A DNA stretch of 64,000 nt from an uncultured Oscillatoriales cyanobacterium (GCA_903893625.1 CAITND010000092.1:1-64000), one strand, 5' to 3'; positions 51,242 to 61,155 are shown, numbered from the stretch's first letter. Program-made: numbers and translations. The notes: a model not told the origin generated them from the sequence alone.

Positions 51242-52024
51242 TTAGGTTTTGGGTGCTTCCATCCAAAACTGTAAGCTTTGTTTTTTGATATCTGATTTGA
51301 CGATAACTCCGGGTTCTTTTTGCATGGGTAGCACATCTAAAATATCCGTTTGAGCGCAATATTTCAAGTCTTCATAAGACCCTAAACGTAATAACCGTTG
51401 ACCATGACTGGCATGATTTAACAGTTCAAATAAGTTATTTTGCCATTGTAAATACAATGAAATTGCCGCAAACACTTCATCATTTCCCGCAAAATCATCT
51501 AAAGGATAACCCATTTCATTAACTAAATTCTGGGCAATGGCCCCCGCACAAGCGGTGTCTTCGAGGGAAAAATTGCCTTCCCAACCGGAACCTAACACCC
51601 AAACGGTTTCCGGGGTTTTGGTCATTAAATATTCTACAATAGCCCGTCGATTAATAAACGCAGCCGTTAACACCACAGCAGCAGCTTGAACCCGTTCTAA
51701 ACTGCGGGTGCCGTTGGTGGTGGTCATAAACAATCGTTTACCCTTCACGACCTCTGGAGTGCAACTCAGGGGAGAATTGCCCAAATCGAACCCATCTACC
51801 ATTGCACCCCCCCGTTCACCGACACGAATGCGTTTATCGGCGGGCCATTTTTCGCTCACTTGCATCAATTGGTCAATGTCGCTGAACACTTGTACCGCCT
51901 CGGCTCCCACATTTAAAGCGGTGGCGATGGTGGTTGTCGCGCGTAACACATCCACGACAATTGCACAGTCGGGGAGAATATTCGCAGGGGCTAGTTCAGG
52001 AGTATGATAGACAAAAAATTTCAC
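51242..52024 (-). CDS. comB: 2-phosphosulfolactate phosphatase family protein (ComB)
   Basis: I start at the GTG at 52024 ([16 protein letters not shown]), which matches the family start; a TTG 10 codons upstream is the alternative. The 260-residue protein has the ComB signature [17 protein letters not shown] and [17 protein letters not shown] near the start and TNGTRSLER in the middle. In methanogens ComB makes sulfolactate for coenzyme M; in cyanobacteria, which do not make coenzyme M, the family is widespread with an unknown role. The phosphatase motifs are conserved, so a related phosphatase activity is likely. It is divergent from the LpxB-like gene. Confidence 0.88.
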   Translation of the reverse strand: MKFFVYHTPELAPANILPDCAIVVDVLRATTTIATALNVGAEAVQVFSDIDQLMQVSEKWPADKRIRVGERGGAMVDGFDLGNSPLSCTPEVVKGKRLFMTTTNGTRSLERVQAAAVVLTAAFINRRAIVEYLMTKTPETVWVLGSGWEGNFSLEDTACAGAIAQNLVNEMGYPLDDFAGNDEVFAAISLYLQWQNNLFELLNHASHGQRLLRLGSYEDLKYCAQTDILDVLPMQKEPGVIVKSDIKKQSLQFWMEAPKT

Positions 52025-52148
52025 GGTTGGGGCTGTGTTTGATAAAATTGTCAATTTTTATTGTACATAGAATTGGCTCAAAAATTGATCAGCCGATGAA
52101 TTTAATCTTAAACTGACTCCTGTTTTTAGATAATTATAGCAGAAATTC

Positions 52149-53336
52149 ATGAATAATAAACGAATTTTATTTTTAAGTAATGGTCACGGGGAGGATACTT
52201 GTAATGGGGAGATTATTAAGGCGTTATTATCCTTAGATATCAATCTCAAAATGGCGGCGGTTCCGATTGTAGGAGAGGGAAATATTTATCGTCGTTTGGG
52301 AGTTCCCATTCTGACCCCAACCCGAACTTTACCATCGGGAGGATTTTTGTATATGAATCCTTTCGTATTTCTTCAGGATATCGCATCGGGTTTAATTGGA
52401 TTATTAGGTAAACAATTACAAATGATTTGGAAAGCAGCCCCACATTATGATATTTTAATGGTGACAGGGGATATTGTTGTGGCTGCGATCGCATATTTAA
52501 CAAAACAACCCTATATTATTTTTCTGTCTGCCTATTCCAGTTATTATGAAGGTAAACTCAATTTAGGGTTAATTCTTCCTTATCTGCTTAATAGCGATCG
52601 CTGTTTAGCAGTATTTACACGGGATCATTTTACCGCAGATGATTTACAAAAACAAGGGATTAAAAAAGCTCAATTTGTGGGGACTCCAATGATGGATAAT
52701 CTCACCCCAACGGGAGTCAATTTAAACCTAGATTCTGAATCTAAGATGATTGCTATTCTTCCCGGTTCTCGTCTTCCTGAAGCTAAAAATAACTTGATTT
52801 TACTCTTGAAATTAGTTGAAATTATTGATAATATTAGAAATCAAAAACTTCAATTTAGAGTAGCTGCGGTTTCGAGTTTAATGGTAGAATTAGATGAAAT
52901 CGCTCTGTCTCTAGGTTGGCAACACCAAAACGGAATATTAATCAGTCAAAATGGTTTAAATATTATTTGTTATTCTGATAGTTTTGCAGATATTTTAAAC
53001 GCGGCTGATTTAGTTCTAGGAATGGCAGGAACCGCCAACGAACAAGCTGTCGGACTGGGAAAACCTGTAATTACAATTCCAGGGAATGGCCCCGCCTTTA
53101 CCTATCGATTTGCTGAAGCGCAGTTAAGATTATTAGGATTATCCATTCAGTTAATCGGAACTAAACCTGCGGATGATTCTATTTTACACCAAACTGCCCA
53201 AAAAGTGATGCAAACCTTAGAAAATCCTGACTATTTAAAATCCTGTTTAAAGAATGGGGAAGAACGCATGGGAAAACCGGGAGGAAGTTTAAAAATTGCT
53301 CAGTTTATATTAGAAACTGGGTTTCTTAAACAATAG
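52149..53336 (+). CDS. LpxB-related glycosyltransferase-like protein
   Basis: The 395-residue protein is similar to lipid-A-disaccharide synthase but belongs to a separate group common in cyanobacteria. It begins RILFLSNGHGEDTCNGEI and has GDIVVAAIA, FVGTPMMDNL, AILPGSRLPEAKNN and, late, MAGTANEQAVGLGKPVITIPGNGP, the nucleotide-sugar binding region of GT-B enzymes. Cyanobacteria generally lack lipid A, so the natural acceptor is unknown. The last nine codons (LETGFLKQ) include a GAAACTGGGTTTCTT repeat. It starts 125 bp after the divergent comB start region. Confidence 0.85.
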   Translation: MNNKRILFLSNGHGEDTCNGEIIKALLSLDINLKMAAVPIVGEGNIYRRLGVPILTPTRTLPSGGFLYMNPFVFLQDIASGLIGLLGKQLQMIWKAAPHYDILMVTGDIVVAAIAYLTKQPYIIFLSAYSSYYEGKLNLGLILPYLLNSDRCLAVFTRDHFTADDLQKQGIKKAQFVGTPMMDNLTPTGVNLNLDSESKMIAILPGSRLPEAKNNLILLLKLVEIIDNIRNQKLQFRVAAVSSLMVELDEIALSLGWQHQNGILISQNGLNIICYSDSFADILNAADLVLGMAGTANEQAVGLGKPVITIPGNGPAFTYRFAEAQLRLLGLSIQLIGTKPADDSILHQTAQKVMQTLENPDYLKSCLKNGEERMGKPGGSLKIAQFILETGFLKQ

Positions 53337-53363
53337 TTATCGTTTAAGATCACTTCTGCACTT

Positions 53364-53509
53364 GTTACCACAAAGACACAAAGACACGAAGAAAGCAATA
53401 ATGATGATTCAGGTTGTGACGAGGGTAGGGTTTAATACAATAAAAACTGTTATCAATCTTAAATACCTCCTTGATATCTTCCTTTGTGTCTTCGTGCCTT
53501 TGTGGTAAC
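53364..53509. repeat. Inverted repeat of the TTACCACAAAG...CACGAAG family
   Basis: Imperfect arms 53364-53395 and 53478-53509 are complementary for most of their 32 bases (TTACCACAAAG and CTTTGTGGTAA at the tips) around an 82-bp core. A single arm of the same family lies at about 61039-61075. It fills most of the 219-bp gap before dacB. It may be a miniature mobile element. Confidence 0.75.
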
Positions 53510-53555
53510 ATCTATAGTAAAAAAAACGATTGCTGAAAACCTCTAAATTCAAAAA

Positions 53556-54980
53556 ATGATCATGAAAAAAATTGTATTCAGTTGTTTAATATCCTTATTA
53601 ACGATATCCCAACCCGTTTGGGGTCAAACTAAAAGAATCTGTCCAACGGAATTAGAACCTGCGATTAACACTATTGTAAATCGTCCGCAATTTCAACAAT
53701 CTCGCTGGGGAATTCTAATTGAAACCTTAACTCCAGGTCTAACACTTTATAATCGAGATAGTCAATATTATTTTATTCCCGCGTCAACAGTTAAACTCTT
53801 AACAACCGCCACCGCTTTACAAAAATTAGGCGCGAATTTTAGAATTAGAACCTCTGTTTATGGGGATAATCAAGGGAATGTTTATATTGTTGGCAGAGGC
53901 GACCCCAGTTTAACTGAAACTCAACTCAAAGATTTAGCACAACAATTAAAAAATAGAGGCATCAATCAGATTAATCAATTAATTGCTGTCGATGGTTATT
54001 TTACAGGTTCAGCTATAAATTATACTTGGCAATGGGAAGATATACAAGCGGGTTATGGTGCACCGATTAATAGTTTAATCTTAAATCAAAATTCCTTAGA
54101 TTTAATTCTCTCTCCCCAAGCGGTAGGACAACCTTTAAAAGTAACTTGGGTACGTCCAGAACAAGCAACAGGATGGACAGTAGAGAATCAAACCCAAACT
54201 GTTAGCAAAAATGAACCGGAATTTGTGGATATTGGACGAGATTTAAGCAAACCTATTATTCGAGTTTCAGGACAATTAAGAGTCGGTGCTGAACCTGAAC
54301 CCGTTTATGCGGCGGTTGTGGAACCTACGGATAATTTTATTCAAGCATTTAAGCAGGTTTTAATTAATTCAGGAATTCAAGTATTACAAACCTCAATTTC
54401 TCCTAATTTTTCCTATCCTCCAGAAGAATTAGCGTTTGTAGAATCTCCAACTTTAGCGGAATTAATTAAAACGCTGAATTTAGAAAGTAATAATGTTTAT
54501 GCTGAATCTCTGTTAAGAACGTTAGGGGTACAGAATTCACGTTCAAACACAGTAGAATCAGGATTAAAAGAAATTAAATTAATTTTAACTCGATTAGGTG
54601 TTAATCCCAATAGTTATCAATTAGTCGATGGTTCAGGACTCTCTCAAAATAACTTAGTCAGTCCTTTAGCCTTAGTACAAATCTTAAGAATAATGGCAGG
54701 TTCTCCCGTTGGAGAATTATATCGAAATTCCCTGCCTGTTGCCGGAATAAGTGGTACGTTAAAAGGAAGGTTTCAAGACACTTCTGCGGTCGGAATTGTA
54801 CAAGCTAAAACAGGAACCTTAACCGGAGTTTCATCCTTGGCGGGATATATTTTTCCTCCAGATTATCAACCGTTAGTATTTAGTATTATGATTAACCAAA
54901 CTAACTTATCCACTCAACAACTCCGAGAAGCTATCGATGAAATCGTATTATTATTAACTCAATTAAAATCTTGTCCTTGA
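53556..54980 (+). CDS. dacB: D-alanyl-D-alanine carboxypeptidase/endopeptidase (PBP4 type)
   Basis: DacB trims or cleaves peptidoglycan peptides in the periplasm. The 474-residue protein has a signal peptide (MIMKKIVFSCLISLLTISQPVWG) and the S13 family motifs: SxxK in PASTVKLL near residue 78, SxN in ESNNVYAESLL, and KTG in QAKTGTLTGVS. It is the right length for the family. An in-frame ATG two codons in is an alternative start. It stands alone between two repeat-rich gaps. Confidence 0.93.
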   Translation: MIMKKIVFSCLISLLTISQPVWGQTKRICPTELEPAINTIVNRPQFQQSRWGILIETLTPGLTLYNRDSQYYFIPASTVKLLTTATALQKLGANFRIRTSVYGDNQGNVYIVGRGDPSLTETQLKDLAQQLKNRGINQINQLIAVDGYFTGSAINYTWQWEDIQAGYGAPINSLILNQNSLDLILSPQAVGQPLKVTWVRPEQATGWTVENQTQTVSKNEPEFVDIGRDLSKPIIRVSGQLRVGAEPEPVYAAVVEPTDNFIQAFKQVLINSGIQVLQTSISPNFSYPPEELAFVESPTLAELIKTLNLESNNVYAESLLRTLGVQNSRSNTVESGLKEIKLILTRLGVNPNSYQLVDGSGLSQNNLVSPLALVQILRIMAGSPVGELYRNSLPVAGISGTLKGRFQDTSAVGIVQAKTGTLTGVSSLAGYIFPPDYQPLVFSIMINQTNLSTQQLREAIDEIVLLLTQLKSCP

Positions 54981-54992
54981 ATCTCGTTGTTA

Positions 54993-55117
54993 TATAGCAA
55001 TCCTAAATGATTTGTGATAAAAACCTGTAGGGGTTTGGTCTCCAAACCCAGGCGCAAAGAGGGTTTGGAGACCAAACCCCTACGATAAAATATTACAACC
55101 TATTTAGGATTGCTATA
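54993..55117. repeat. 125-bp MITE-like element with 16-bp perfect terminal inverted repeats
   Basis: TATAGCAATCCTAAAT and its exact complement form the ends. Inside, a long inverted repeat, GTAGGGGTTTGGTCTCCAAA with its complement (about 55026-55048 and 55061-55083), spans most of the core. A TA pair on either side may be the target duplication. There is no coding capacity. Most copies of this kind in cyanobacteria are non-autonomous elements. Confidence 0.85.
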
Positions 55118-55195
55118 GGTTAATCAGGAGGTGCTAAAGCACAATAACAGATTTTTGATATAATTTTGATCATGTTTAATTAATCAGACTTGAGA

Positions 55196-56050
55196 ATGAA
55201 CGTACCCACAGCGACTTTGTTAGTATCCTGTCCCGACCAAAAAGGATTAGTTGCTAAAATTGCTAATTTTATTTACTCCAATGGAGGAAATATTATTCAT
55301 GCCGATCAACATACGGATTTTAGTGCTAACATTTTTTTAACCAGAATTGAATGGCAATTAGAAGGATTTAATTTACCGCGTGATGTGATTGCGCCTGCTT
55401 TTAGTGCCATTGCTAAACCTTTAAATGCTAATTGGCAATTGCGTTTTTCTGATACCATTCCTCGGTTATCCATTTGGGTAACAAAACAAGATCATTGTTT
55501 ATTAGATTTATTGTGGCGATGGCAAGCTAAAGAACTTGTGGCGGAAATTCCCTTAATGATTAGTAATCATTTAACATTAAAACCGCTTGCTGATCAATTT
55601 GGGATTGATTTTTATCATTTACCGATAACCGCAGACAATAAATTAGAACAAGAAACCCAACAATTAGAACTCTTGAAAAAATATCAAATTGATTTAGTTG
55701 TTCTCGCTAAATATATGCAGATTTTAAGTCCTCAAATCATTGATAGTTATTCTCAAATTATCAATATTCACCATTCATTTCTCCCAGCTTTTGCAGGTGC
55801 AAATCCCTATCAAAGAGCCCATGAACGAGGAGTTAAAATTATTGGTGCAACGGCTCATTATGTCACGGCAGATTTAGACGAGGGGCCAATTATTGAACAA
55901 GATGTTGTGCGGGTCAGCCATCGGGACACCGTAGCAGATTTAATTAGAAAAGGCAAAGATTTAGAACGATTGGTTTTAGCGAGAGCCGTTCGTTTACACT
56001 TACAAAATCGCGTGTTAATCTATGGAAATCGCACTGTTGTTTTTGCTTAA
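55196..56050 (+). CDS. purU: Formyltetrahydrofolate deformylase
   Basis: PurU hydrolyses 10-formyl-THF to formate and THF and balances one-carbon pools. I start at the ATG at 55196 (MNVPTATLLVSC), after an in-frame TTG two codons upstream. The 284-residue protein has an N-terminal ACT domain (residues 1-80, DQKGLVAKIANFIYSNGGNI) and a formyl-transferase-type domain with the catalytic Asn-His-Asp set (INIHHSFLPAF, then HYVTADLDEGPIIEQDV). The length is the usual one. A helical small gene follows 20 bp downstream, so the three genes to 57701 could form an operon. Confidence 0.94.
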   Translation: MNVPTATLLVSCPDQKGLVAKIANFIYSNGGNIIHADQHTDFSANIFLTRIEWQLEGFNLPRDVIAPAFSAIAKPLNANWQLRFSDTIPRLSIWVTKQDHCLLDLLWRWQAKELVAEIPLMISNHLTLKPLADQFGIDFYHLPITADNKLEQETQQLELLKKYQIDLVVLAKYMQILSPQIIDSYSQIINIHHSFLPAFAGANPYQRAHERGVKIIGATAHYVTADLDEGPIIEQDVVRVSHRDTVADLIRKGKDLERLVLARAVRLHLQNRVLIYGNRTVVFA

Positions 56051-56070
56051 ACACTTAAAAGGGTTATAAA

Positions 56071-56616
56071 ATGAGCCAAATTTTACAAGATTTACAAACA
56101 GAATGGAACGCGATTAAAGCTCAAATTGATGTCGTTAAAGCTGAATATGATGGGTTGCGAATTAAACGTTCTAACCATCATGTTACTGTTTTATTTTCCT
56201 CCGATTCTTCCCTAGAATCCTTGGCAATGTTACAACAACAAGCTGAGGCAGAAGCCAATCGCTGGTCATTTGATTTACAACAACTCGATCAAGAAATTCA
56301 AGCCACTCGGATTAAATTAAGACAAATTCGTGCTAAACTAGCGGTTAAACAAGCCCAAATTTATCGAGCGCAAGCTCAACAGAATTGGATTCAACTTAAA
56401 CAACACCATGAACGGATTAATCAATTAGCTAATACTTTAGAAGCAGAAATTTTATCCTTCTCTAAAACTGCCGAAAATTTTCAACCTCTTTCTGAAGAAT
56501 GGCTTCCTAAACCTCCCCAATTATTAGAATTAGAAATGACTAATATTCCTTATATTAAGGCAGAGGAGAAAAAATTTAAGCTAGTGGGTAAACCCATTAA
56601 TTTCAATCGGGAATGA
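56071..56616 (+). CDS. Coiled-coil protein, 181 residues
   Basis: This protein is almost wholly helical with heptad spacing (WNAIKAQIDVVKAEYDGLRIKR, then EAEANRWSFDLQQLDQEIQATRIKL), and no known domain. It is rich in Gln, Leu and Lys, has no signal peptide, and seems cytoplasmic. Its stop codon overlaps the next ATG (ATGA) so it is co-translated with the M28 peptidase. A structural or adaptor role is a guess. Confidence 0.75.
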   Translation: MSQILQDLQTEWNAIKAQIDVVKAEYDGLRIKRSNHHVTVLFSSDSSLESLAMLQQQAEAEANRWSFDLQQLDQEIQATRIKLRQIRAKLAVKQAQIYRAQAQQNWIQLKQHHERINQLANTLEAEILSFSKTAENFQPLSEEWLPKPPQLLELEMTNIPYIKAEEKKFKLVGKPINFNRE

Positions 56617-57701
56617 AGGCAAAACAGTGGATTAAAATTTTTCTGTGCATTGGGATAACGATGGGGATAATCATCGGATGTTATGATGTATTTTCTCCCA
56701 GTAAAATTGATTCAATTCCTTTAAATTCTCAAATTCAAGTTACAGCATCTCCATCTCCCTCTGTTTCTCTGATCTCTCCTCAACTTAATACAATTGACCC
56801 GGATCAATTGTGGAGTCATGTTCAAGCATTAGTAGGAGAACGATATCATAATTCTGACCGAGAAAGGGTGCGAAATTATTTAATTCAGCAATTAGAATTA
56901 CTCAAGCTTTCTCCCAGTTTACAACCCTTTGAACAAGGGATTAATATTGTTACTCAACGTCCAGGAACTGATCCCAAAGCCGGATCAATTTTATTAGCGG
57001 CTCATTATGATACTGTTTTGAATTCTCCGGGTGCAGATGATAATGCCACGGGAGTAGCTGTAATTTTAGAAATTGCTCGCTTATTGGTTAAAAAACCTAC
57101 CTCTAAAACGTTAAAAATCGTCTTTTTTGATCAAGAAGAATTAGGACTTTTAGGAAGTTTTGACTTTACAGGACAGCCAGAAAATCTAACGAATTTACAA
57201 GCCGCAATTATATTAGATATGGTGGGTTATGCTTGTCATACTCCCGGCTGTCAAACCTATCCCCCTGGACTAACTGTAACTCCCGTTTTAGAAGCCGCAG
57301 GAATTGAATTTCCAGACCGGGGAGAATTTTTAACGGTAGTGGGAGAAGTTCAAAATTTACCCCTCTTAAAAGTCTTTCAAAGGGTGGATAAATCCCTCAG
57401 AAATATAGGTTATGATTCTATCAAAATACCTCCCCTAGTTGCCCTTCCTATTCCCTTAAAAGGCTTATTAACACCGGATGTTTTACGCAGTGATCATGCT
57501 CCCTTTTGGTATCAAGGAATTCCGGCGGTTTTAATCACCGATACCGCTAATTTGCGATCGCCCCATTATCATCAACCTAGTGATACTCTTTCTAATATAG
57601 AACCTAAATTTTTTGAAGGATCAGCCCAGATCATTTATAATGTAATCACTGAACTCCTGAATAGTCAAACTCCATTTATCCTTCCCCCTTCTTCATCCTA
57701 A
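56613..57701 (+). CDS. M28 family metallopeptidase, membrane-anchored or exported
   Basis: The 362-residue zinc peptidase has an N-terminal hydrophobic segment (WIKIFLCIGITMGIIIGCYDV) that acts as signal or anchor; a lipobox-like GC at residues 22-23 hints at a lipoprotein. Zinc ligands are visible: His in LLAAHYDT, Asp in GADDNATG, Glu pair in DQEELG, Asp in LDMVGY and His in HYHQPSDT. Family members cleave amino-terminal residues from peptides. It overlaps the coiled-coil gene by 4 bp. The substrate is unknown. Confidence 0.88.
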   Translation: MKAKQWIKIFLCIGITMGIIIGCYDVFSPSKIDSIPLNSQIQVTASPSPSVSLISPQLNTIDPDQLWSHVQALVGERYHNSDRERVRNYLIQQLELLKLSPSLQPFEQGINIVTQRPGTDPKAGSILLAAHYDTVLNSPGADDNATGVAVILEIARLLVKKPTSKTLKIVFFDQEELGLLGSFDFTGQPENLTNLQAAIILDMVGYACHTPGCQTYPPGLTVTPVLEAAGIEFPDRGEFLTVVGEVQNLPLLKVFQRVDKSLRNIGYDSIKIPPLVALPIPLKGLLTPDVLRSDHAPFWYQGIPAVLITDTANLRSPHYHQPSDTLSNIEPKFFEGSAQIIYNVITELLNSQTPFILPPSSS

Positions 57702-57847
57702 ACCGATCAATTCAGTATTTTTATCCCAAGGGCTTTATTCTTCCCTGATGATCCTGTAAACTTTAAAATGGAGATTGGAGTAAGATGAACACTTATAAAC
57801 AATGCCTGTGATTCCTGACTGAGAACTGACTTATTGAGATTTTAACA

Positions 57848-59671
57848 ATGAATACTAAAGAAAACCTGCAACAACTATTATTTGATCTCGATAATCGAGG
57901 TTATAAAGCTTACAAAGATATTTTAGGGACTTATGAATTCCCCGATTTTACCTTAATTATTGATTACGTTCAAGGCGATCCTTTTGCCACACCGAGTAAA
58001 TTTCGGGTTCATATTCCCTCAAATATTGCCGGATTTCCCCCGGAATTATACCGCACCCATAGCCGTGAAATTGCCCTGAGAGATTACCTAATTCGTGAAT
58101 TTGACCATACTGCACGAGACATTAGTAGTCGTCGAGGAACGGGCAAAAGTGGCATGATTGCGGTGACAAAAATGGGTCAGGAAATCCTAGAACGGACATC
58201 GGTTTCATTAATTACAATAACTCCCCCTTCTCCTAAACTCATTATTGTTGAAAACCAAGCATTACAACGCGCTCGTCCAACACCTTCAACCTCAGAAAAA
58301 AGCATTGAAATTCGCTTTTTTGTGGGACTTCCAGCACGGGGACGGAATATTTTAGGTCGTCAAGCCGCGATGATGATTTGTGATGATATTCCAGCAATTG
58401 TAGACCGGACTTTACGATATCAAAACTTGGATGGGGAAACCATTAAACGTCACGTTGAAACGGCTGAAGATGCCGATTATTTACGACAACAATTAGCAGA
58501 AAAAGAGTTAGTTGCTTTTGTGGCAAATGGCGCGATTTTACCCCGTCGGAGTGGTGTTGATAGCCGTCCTTTAGCAGACAATGTGATTGCATTTCAATCT
58601 CCAAAATCCTTAGAAGTCGAGTTTACTTGCCCCAACCAAGGTACAATTAAAGGCATGGGAATTCCCAAGGGAATTACATTAATTGTGGGGGGCGGTTATC
58701 ATGGAAAATCAACGTTATTAAATGCGATTGAATTAGGGGTTTATAATCACATTCCGGGGGATGGTCGGGAATTTGTGATTACCAATCCATCGGCGGTCAA
58801 AATTCGGGCGGAGGATGGTCGCAGTGTTGCAGGAGTTGATATTTCTGCGTTTATTAATCAACTCCCTCAAGGTCGTTCAACTACGGAGTTTTCCACAGAA
58901 AATGCTAGTGGAAGTACCTCCCAAGCTGCTAATATTATGGAGGCATTAGAGGCATTAGTTTTAGCAGAAAATCCTGAATCTCCTCTGATTCCAGCCGTGT
59001 TATTAATCGATGAAGATACCGCCGCGACGAACTTTATGATCCGCGATCGCCGAATGCAAGAATTAATTGCTAAAGATCGAGAACCCATTACCCCTTTTAT
59101 TGATAAAGTTGATCAACTTTATACTGATCATCATGTGTCTACAATTTTAGTAATGGGAGGAAGTGGGGATTATTTTGATGTGGCGAATACTGTTATTGCA
59201 ATGGAGAATTTTCAGGCGTTAGAATTAACTGCAAAAGCCAAAGAAATCGCCCGTCAATATAGCACAGGTCGCGCCTTAGAAGGGGGTGAAACTTTTGGTG
59301 TGATTCGTCCCCGAATTCCCATTTCTGAAAGCTTAGATCCCAGTCGCGGACGTTGGGATGTGCGGGTGAAGGTTAGAGATGTAGATGAGGTCTTATTTGG
59401 AACAGAAGATATTGATGTTTCTGCGGTGGAACAAATTGTTTCTAAAGATCAATTACGAGCGATCGCCGCCGCCATGGTTTATGCTAAACAAAACTATATT
59501 GATGGGGAGAAAACATTACCACAAATTTTAGATGCAATTATGCAGGATATTGCGACAAAAGGGTTAGATATAATTACCCCATTTCCCCAGGGAGATTTAG
59601 CAATATTCAGACGGTTTGAATTAGCTGCGGCGATTAACCGGATTAGAACCTTAGATGTGAAACAATTGTAA
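57848..59671 (+). CDS. Predicted ATPase of the ABC class (PF09818)
   Basis: The 607-residue protein belongs to a soluble group of ABC-type ATPases without membrane domains. It has FFVGLPARGRNILGRQA near residue 158, a P-loop GGGYHGKSTLL near residue 280, a signature-like region, and Walker B AVLLIDEDTAATNFM near residue 382. The role is unknown; the group occurs in many bacteria as a single-copy gene. It stands alone, with a 146-bp upstream gap. A clean start ATG at 57848 follows a weak ribosome-binding site. Confidence 0.9.
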   Translation: MNTKENLQQLLFDLDNRGYKAYKDILGTYEFPDFTLIIDYVQGDPFATPSKFRVHIPSNIAGFPPELYRTHSREIALRDYLIREFDHTARDISSRRGTGKSGMIAVTKMGQEILERTSVSLITITPPSPKLIIVENQALQRARPTPSTSEKSIEIRFFVGLPARGRNILGRQAAMMICDDIPAIVDRTLRYQNLDGETIKRHVETAEDADYLRQQLAEKELVAFVANGAILPRRSGVDSRPLADNVIAFQSPKSLEVEFTCPNQGTIKGMGIPKGITLIVGGGYHGKSTLLNAIELGVYNHIPGDGREFVITNPSAVKIRAEDGRSVAGVDISAFINQLPQGRSTTEFSTENASGSTSQAANIMEALEALVLAENPESPLIPAVLLIDEDTAATNFMIRDRRMQELIAKDREPITPFIDKVDQLYTDHHVSTILVMGGSGDYFDVANTVIAMENFQALELTAKAKEIARQYSTGRALEGGETFGVIRPRIPISESLDPSRGRWDVRVKVRDVDEVLFGTEDIDVSAVEQIVSKDQLRAIAAAMVYAKQNYIDGEKTLPQILDAIMQDIATKGLDIITPFPQGDLAIFRRFELAAAINRIRTLDVKQL

Positions 59672-59810
59672 TATAGGAGAGAACAGGACACAGGGAACAG
59701 AAACAAAAAATATTTTACCGTCTCGGTTTTCGCATCAATTAAATTCCCTCTTAAAAAGGGGGATTTAACTTAACCCAAAAAGCTGTTTAATTTGTTATTT
59801 CTAATTTATT

Positions 59811-60926
59811 ATGTCCAATATTCCGATCCGAGTCAGTGTAGTTTTTGGAACTCGTCCAGAAGCAATTAAATTAGCGCCTGTAATTCAACAGTTAAAACAA
59901 AACCCTGAGTTTGAAACTCAGGTGATTTTAACAGGTCAACATCGAGAGATGGTTTCCCAGGTGATGACGTTATTTAATTTAACGGCGGATCAGGATTTAA
60001 ACATTATGCAGCCGCAACAAACCTTAACCGATATTACCTGCGGAAGTTTACGAGGATTAGAAGATTTATTTAAACAATTAAATCCCCATTTAGTGTTAGT
60101 TCAAGGCGATACAACAACGGCTTTTGCTGCGAGTTTGGCGGCGTTTTATCAAAAAATTCCAGTGGGTCACGTCGAAGCCGGATTACGCACCAATGATGTG
60201 TTTAATCCCTATCCTGAAGAAGCAAATCGGCGGTTAATTTCTCAGTTAACACAATTGCATTTTGCTCCCACGACTCAAGCGGTTCAAAATCTTAAAAATT
60301 CTGGGGTTTTAGGAGAAATTCATCACACTGGAAATACGGTCATTGATGCCTTATTATCCGTTGCTCAACAACAACCTAAACTGCATATTTCCGAATTACA
60401 AAATAGTCCCTATCGGTTAATTTTAGCAACAGTTCATCGTCGGGAAAATTGGGGAGAACCCCTTCAGAAAATAGCAGAGGGATTCTTACAAATTCTGAAT
60501 GAATTTCCCGATACGGCTTTATTATTACCCCTACATCGCAATCCAACGGTCAGGGAACCGTTAACCGAAAGATTAGGGAATCATCCCAGGGTCTTTTTAA
60601 CAGAACCTTTGGATTATACGGAATTAGTAGCGGCGATTGATTGTTGTTATTTTGTATTAACAGATTCGGGAGGATTACAAGAGGAAGCTCCGAGTTTAGG
60701 AAAACCTGTTTTAGTGTTAAGAACAACTACAGAACGTCCTGAAGCAGTGGAAGCGGGAACAGCTAAATTAGTAGGAACAGAAACGGAAGATATTTTTACA
60801 GAGGCGAGTGTATTATTGAAGGATGAAATTGCCTATCAAAACATGGCAAATGCCATTAATCCCTTTGGGGATGGTCACGCTTCGGAACGAATTATTAATA
60901 TTATTAAAGGGTATTTTCAGGGTTGA
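59811..60926 (+). CDS. wecB: UDP-N-acetylglucosamine 2-epimerase
   Basis: WecB makes UDP-ManNAc for surface polysaccharides. The 371-residue protein has VVFGTRPEAIKLAPVI at the start, GHVEAGLRT, HRREN and TDSGGLQEEAPSLGKPVLVLR, all of the non-hydrolysing epimerase family. Length is standard. The upstream gap has an A-rich stretch with a C-run/G-run hairpin. It has no other polysaccharide genes beside it, so it serves a pathway encoded elsewhere, perhaps with the glycosyltransferases at 14181-16313. Confidence 0.94.
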   Translation: MSNIPIRVSVVFGTRPEAIKLAPVIQQLKQNPEFETQVILTGQHREMVSQVMTLFNLTADQDLNIMQPQQTLTDITCGSLRGLEDLFKQLNPHLVLVQGDTTTAFAASLAAFYQKIPVGHVEAGLRTNDVFNPYPEEANRRLISQLTQLHFAPTTQAVQNLKNSGVLGEIHHTGNTVIDALLSVAQQQPKLHISELQNSPYRLILATVHRRENWGEPLQKIAEGFLQILNEFPDTALLLPLHRNPTVREPLTERLGNHPRVFLTEPLDYTELVAAIDCCYFVLTDSGGLQEEAPSLGKPVLVLRTTTERPEAVEAGTAKLVGTETEDIFTEASVLLKDEIAYQNMANAINPFGDGHASERIINIIKGYFQG

Positions 60927-60990
60927 GGTTTGCGACAAGGGGGAGGTGTTGAAATATTCTCTCCCTACCGCTTCAAAACACTTCAAAAGG

Positions 60991-61027
60991 GTTTAAACTA
61001 CTATTAATCCCTATCAGGGATTGAAAC
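60991..61027 (+). CRISPR. Solitary 37-bp CRISPR-type repeat
   Basis: The unit starts GTTTAAACTACTATT and ends AATCCCTATCAGGGATTGAAAC with a short palindrome (ATCCCTATCAGGGAT). Cyanobacterial CRISPR repeats of 36-37 bp commonly end in GGGATTGAAAC, and this one has that end, the same length and a GTTT start. There is only one copy: no second repeat or spacer array follows, and no cas gene is in the window. It may be an array remnant or a stray integration. Confidence 0.55.
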
Positions 61028-61155
61028 TTTAGTGATCTTTCTTCCTTTCTTAGTGTCTTAGCGCCTTTGTGGTTCTTTCAAAAATTAGAGTTTTTGGGCT
61101 TAAGTTAACACTAATGGGTGATATTAACTGTTTGAAGAAAGCCCTGAAGGGCTTA

